Shown in pieces: positions 6,486 through 7,990 of a stretch of DNA of 7,990 nucleotides. Source of the DNA: Anaerolineae bacterium (lineage in GTDB: Bacteria; Chloroflexota; Anaerolineae; JAAYZQ01). The stretch lies in contig JAFGOG010000282.1 in NCBI GenBank assembly GCA_016926595.1, positions 1-7,990 on the forward strand, in the 5' to 3' direction. How positions within the stretch are numbered: the stretch's first letter is position 1; each line of letters starts with the position of its first letter. The position numbers were made by a program, and so were the translations under genes. Below the pieces are notes generated by a model that saw only the letters and a list, made by a program, of their open reading frames with translations, was not told where the DNA came from and did not search any database.

Positions 6486-6579
6486 GGCGGGCTGGGCCCT
6501 GACCTGCTGTCGGGCGCCTGGAACCGGTGGCGCCTCTATCTTGGATGCCAGGGCAAAGCCCCTTGTCCGTCAGCCCGCC
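6486..6579. repeat. Nested inverted repeats between convergent genes
   Basis: Three nested inverted repeats lie in the 125-base gap between the reductase and the DUF4129 gene. The outer is GGCGGGCTG / CAGCCCGCC (6486-6494 with 6571-6579). The middle is GCCCTG / CAGGGC (6496-6501 with 6549-6554). The inner is GGCGCC / GGCGCC (6513-6518 with 6529-6534). A competing hairpin GGGC-AAA-GCCC lies at 6551-6561. Neither side is followed by a T-run. It may serve as a bidirectional, U-tract-poor terminator or barrier for the two converging genes, or be a member of a dispersed palindromic repeat family. Confidence 0.5.
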
Positions 6580-6602
6580 AATTCAAATTCCCCAACCCCG
6601 CC

Positions 6603-7990
6603 CTACAGCTTGCTCTTGGTCTGCCGGTCGCGCACCCGGTCCCAGGCGTCGCGGATCTGCTGCAGCTCTTCGGGGGTGTCGGGCAGCTTGCCATAGTGGG
6701 CGTTCACGTAGGCGTTGGTGATCAGCGCCGTCTCAGCCTCGCTGCCGGGCAGCGCCTGGCGCAGCGTGACCAGGTATTCGTAGGGCGTCTGGGCCGAGGC
6801 GCGTGGGTAGCCCTGTTCCGTCGCCAAGCGAACCAGGTTGGCATAGATGCGCCGGATCGAGATGGCCGATAGGAGCTGGATGCCCAGGATCCGCCCGGCC
6901 GCTTCCTCCAGCCGCTGGCGGCCGGACTGGAGCAGGTCGGCCAGGCTGCGGCCCACGGCGCCGGCTGACAACAGCGATTCGTGCGTTTCGTCGGCTCCTG
7001 CGGCGGCCCGGGCTCGCCGGCGGCGGTACCAGGTGAGCAGCAGGACGAGGGTGATCAGGACGGCGATGAGGCCGACTTTGCCGCCGAGCTGGAAGGATCG
7101 CTGGAGGGCAGGGCTGGCCTCGCCGGAAGGCTGCTCCAGGTCCGCGAGGGCGGTCCGAAGCTGAAGGGTCAGGCTGTAGATAACCCCCCGCAATGCCCCC
7201 CAATCGATCGGGAGCAGCGACAAAAGCCACCACACTGTCCCCGCCAGCCACAGCGCCAGCCGGTAGACCAGGATCAACAGCAGGCCAAAGATCGGCGACA
7301 GCCAGCCCAGGATCTGTTCCAGGCTGCCGCCGTAGAAAAAGAGGGCCACGGCCATGCCCACTGCCATCAGCAGCGCCACGGCCACGACCGACCATCCGAC
7401 CCAGTAGCCGCTAAACTGGGCCTGGCTGCCTCCCGGAAGCCGGCTGGTTTCCTCGATCCGGGCCAGGGCGATGGCGGTCAGGGCAAAGAAAAAGTAGGAG
7501 ACGACGAACGGCGTCACCTCCCGGCGGGCGAGCAGGGCCAGGCCCAGGCCGGCGCCGATGAGGATGACGATGCCAGCGCGAAAGCTATAGCCCGTACTGG
7601 CCACCGAGATGCTGCGCCGGGCCAGGTGGATGCCTCGCGCCCAGAGATAGATCAGGGCCAGGATGGCGAGTATCTCGGACAAAAAGACCGTATTGGAGGT
7701 CAGGCGCCCCCAGATATACCCGAACCATTCCGCGCCGCGATAGGTCAGGCCGGCATAGACGTGGTAGCGGACCACCAGGACGATGCTGAGCAGCAGGGCC
7801 AGCAGCAGCAGGCCCTGCTGAAGCGGAAGGGGCAGGTCGGCCCGGGCGAGCGCGCGGTAAAGGTAGAAAAAGCCGAGCAGCAGGCCCAGCATACCCAGCC
7901 ATAACAGCAGCGGCTGGTGGCGGAGTGTCTCCTGGCTCAGAGCCGCAAAGATGGGGGCCGCCCAGCAGATCTCGGCGGCGGCCAGGGCGA
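6603..7990 (-). CDS. Multi-pass membrane protein with C-terminal DUF4129 domain (5' end outside window)
   Basis: The frame stays open from the TAG at 6603 to the window edge. The ATG at 7892 is not necessarily the start, because 32 more in-frame codons precede it without a stop. The visible 461 residues contain about eight hydrophobic segments. Numbered from the Met at 7892, they are near 1-14, 25-42, 70-86, 106-122, 128-145, 164-187, 196-228 and 272-289. After the last helix comes a basic RRRRARA stretch, then a soluble tail. Residues about 347-421 (RRIYANLVRLATEQGYPR..TPYEYLVTL..ALPGSE..LITNAYVNAHYGKLP) match the DUF4129 domain. That domain is common at the C-terminus of TgpA-like transglutaminases and in membrane proteins beside MoxR/DUF58 genes. 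No transglutaminase domain is present in the visible part. Function is unknown; a role in a membrane-associated MoxR-type or transglutaminase cluster continuing beyond the edge is inference. Confidence 0.85.
   Translation of the reverse strand, partial: ALAAAEICWAAPIFAALSQETLRHQPLLLWLGMLGLLLGFFYLYRALARADLPLPLQQGLLLLALLLSIVLVVRYHVYAGLTYRGAEWFGYIWGRLTSNTVFLSEILAILALIYLWARGIHLARRSISVASTGYSFRAGIVILIGAGLGLALLARREVTPFVVSYFFFALTAIALARIEETSRLPGGSQAQFSGYWVGWSVVAVALLMAVGMAVALFFYGGSLEQILGWLSPIFGLLLILVYRLALWLAGTVWWLLSLLPIDWGALRGVIYSLTLQLRTALADLEQPSGEASPALQRSFQLGGKVGLIAVLITLVLLLTWYRRRRARAAAGADETHESLLSAGAVGRSLADLLQSGRQRLEEAAGRILGIQLLSAISIRRIYANLVRLATEQGYPRASAQTPYEYLVTLRQALPGSEAETALITNAYVNAHYGKLPDTPEELQQIRDAWDRVRDRQTKSKL

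Noticed and set aside
6981..7904. Plus-strand open frame of 307 codons opposite the DUF4129 gene
   Set aside because: Its Gln/Gly/Asp-rich low-complexity composition is typical of the antisense of a hydrophobic membrane protein. No start signals.

Overview
The window is a compact, GC-rich bacterial chromosomal segment made of housekeeping and regulatory genes, with no mobile elements, CRISPR arrays, rRNA or tRNA genes. Promoters are of the classical sigma-70 type (four good -35/-10 pairs, all with 17-bp spacers), ribosome-binding sites are strong AGGAGG types, and tRNA-Trp sensing uses a T-box leader. Together with a TrpB2-type tryptophan synthase beta chain, a DUF4129 membrane protein and a CsoR-family regulator paired with a thioredoxin, this fits a Chloroflexota bacterium, perhaps Anaerolineae-like. 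That assignment is inference from gene style, not from a marker gene.

Minus strand, in transcription order from about 5050 down to 56: (i) tsaD (4917-3841), tRNA threonylcarbamoyladenosine synthesis, with its own promoter at 5083-5055; (ii) a two-gene operon of a CsoR/CstR-family regulator (3744-3424) and a thioredoxin (3427-3080), joined by a 4-base ATGA overlap, with a promoter at 3816-3788 and a palindromic operator just after the expected transcription start; (iii) a promoter at 3071-3043 that drives a long tryptophan T-box leader (about 3036-2674), then trpS (2649-1585) and trpB2 (1480-110), ending in a perfect 30-bp palindrome that probably acts as terminator. The T-box carries a UGG specifier and a UGGC acceptor-binding element, so uncharged tRNA-Trp should switch on both the synthetase and the indole-to-tryptophan enzyme.

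Plus strand: a promoter at 5110-5138, back-to-back with the tsaD promoter, drives a 68-residue two-helix membrane protein (5200-5406), followed by an aldo/keto reductase of the YghZ type (5485-6477). A structured, nested inverted-repeat stretch (6486-6579) separates the reductase from a convergent minus-strand gene (6603 to beyond 7990) for a multi-pass membrane protein with a C-terminal DUF4129 domain. Its start lies outside the window.

The most notable items are the Trp T-box arrangement, whose stem III looks like a full intrinsic terminator, and the regulator-thioredoxin pair. The regulator has two cysteines but phenylalanine at the usual copper-ligand histidine position, and the thioredoxin has CMPC in place of CGPC. 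This pair could be a persulfide or thiol-stress sensing module rather than a copper one.
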